Positions 63,651 through 64,000 of a stretch of DNA of 64,000 bases are shown in pieces (the first letter of the stretch is position 1; the number at the start of each line of letters is the position of its first letter). The notes below the pieces were generated by a model, which was not told the origin of the DNA, made no database searches, and saw nothing but the letters and a program-made list of their open reading frames with translations. The position numbers and the translations under genes are program-made. This DNA is from Paulownia fortunei (taxonomy: Eukaryota; Streptophyta; Magnoliopsida; Lamiales; Paulowniaceae). The stretch lies in assembly GCA_019321725.1 (NCBI GenBank), contig CM033119.1, positions 2,877,865 through 2,941,864 on the forward strand. Reading direction: 5' to 3'.

Positions 63651-64000
63651 GTTTGGATCAATTTATGCTCACCTTGACTATCCTCCTCTCGTGTGGAATT
63701 AAATGCAGACCATCCAATTTGCCACTAGAAGATTCATAAGGAATTTCTTACAACCCAAAAAAAGTCCATAAAGTAGGGATTCATGATTGAAGTGGAATTT
63801 AAATGCACAAACTTGCTTATGCAAAATCAATTCTCTCGAAAGTAATTATGATGCAACTTAATTGCTTTACTAAATTAATCCTTAATGTAGTAATTCAACA
63901 ATTTTATTTTTTCACCCCTTTCATTTCTCTCTCTCTTTTTTTTTTAATAATTATAATTCTTTCTTCTTTCGTTTTCTTTAATGATAATTACCTTAAACAA

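Larger units (their letters stand above)
63171..64000. other. Right-edge sequence, no exon seen
   Basis: Contains a CA microsatellite (63310-63334) and a direct repeat of about 50 bases (63541-63650). No homologue of exons 1-3 of the WAT1-related gene was found on the minus strand up to the window end. Confidence 0.55.

Noticed and set aside
1..64000. tRNA, rRNA, CRISPR array or organelle insert.
   Set aside because: No T-loop (GGTTCGA) with a matching acceptor stem, no rRNA core, no regularly spaced repeats and no organelle gene was recognised on either strand. This was a by-eye scan, so a small RNA could be missed.

Overview
The window reads as nuclear DNA of a eudicot plant. It is AT-rich, its genes carry short plant-type introns, and the families present are plant-specific or plant-typical (Dof, VQ, WAT1, ABCG with an ABCG22-like core, Tubby-like F-box, AIPP2-type PHD/SPOC). 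No species can be named from the sequence. Exon models below were built by hand from reading frame, splice sites and phase. Family assignments rest on recognised motifs, not on a search.

Layout, left to right. 1-4.3 kb: no gene seen. 4.3-5.2 kb: intronless Dof zinc-finger gene (minus). 5.3-11.6 kb: intergenic, with a 154-bp tandem duplication. 11.7-12.0 kb: a tiny two-exon gene for a putative secreted peptide (plus). 12.4-16.2 kb: ten-exon ABCG half-transporter (minus). 16.3-24.2 kb: intergenic. 24.3-25.0 kb: intronless MKS1-like VQ gene (plus). 27.7-33.3 kb: gene A, a PHD-finger plus SPOC-like protein of the AIPP2/PAIPP2 family (minus). 36.6-43.8 kb: gene B, a second AIPP2-type SPOC-like gene that has no PHD finger and runs on into four BED-type zinc-finger exons and a helical tail (minus). 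47.7-52.0 kb: Tubby-like F-box gene (minus). 57.4-59.9 kb: WAT1-related EamA transporter (minus). 62.5-63.2 kb: a damaged tandem copy of that transporter (minus).

The most interesting locus is gene B. It is a paralogue of gene A, sharing exon boundaries and intron phases across the SPOC-like domain. It has lost or never had the PHD reader and instead carries four BED fingers of the plant hAT-transposase type, each in its own phase 1-1 exon. Fingers 3 and 4 look intact. Finger 1 has a one-base deletion that shifts the frame, and finger 2 has lost three of its four expected zinc ligands. Skipping the finger 1 exon alone creates an immediate UAA. Skipping fingers 1 and 2 together restores an open frame with only the intact fingers.

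Functionally the window is a normal mix of regulators (Dof, VQ/MKS1, AIPP2-type chromatin proteins, TLP) and membrane transporters (ABCG, WAT1). There is no operon logic. The clear local relationships are the tandem pairs gene A/gene B and WAT1/WAT1-partial. No rRNA, tRNA, CRISPR or intact transposon was recognised.
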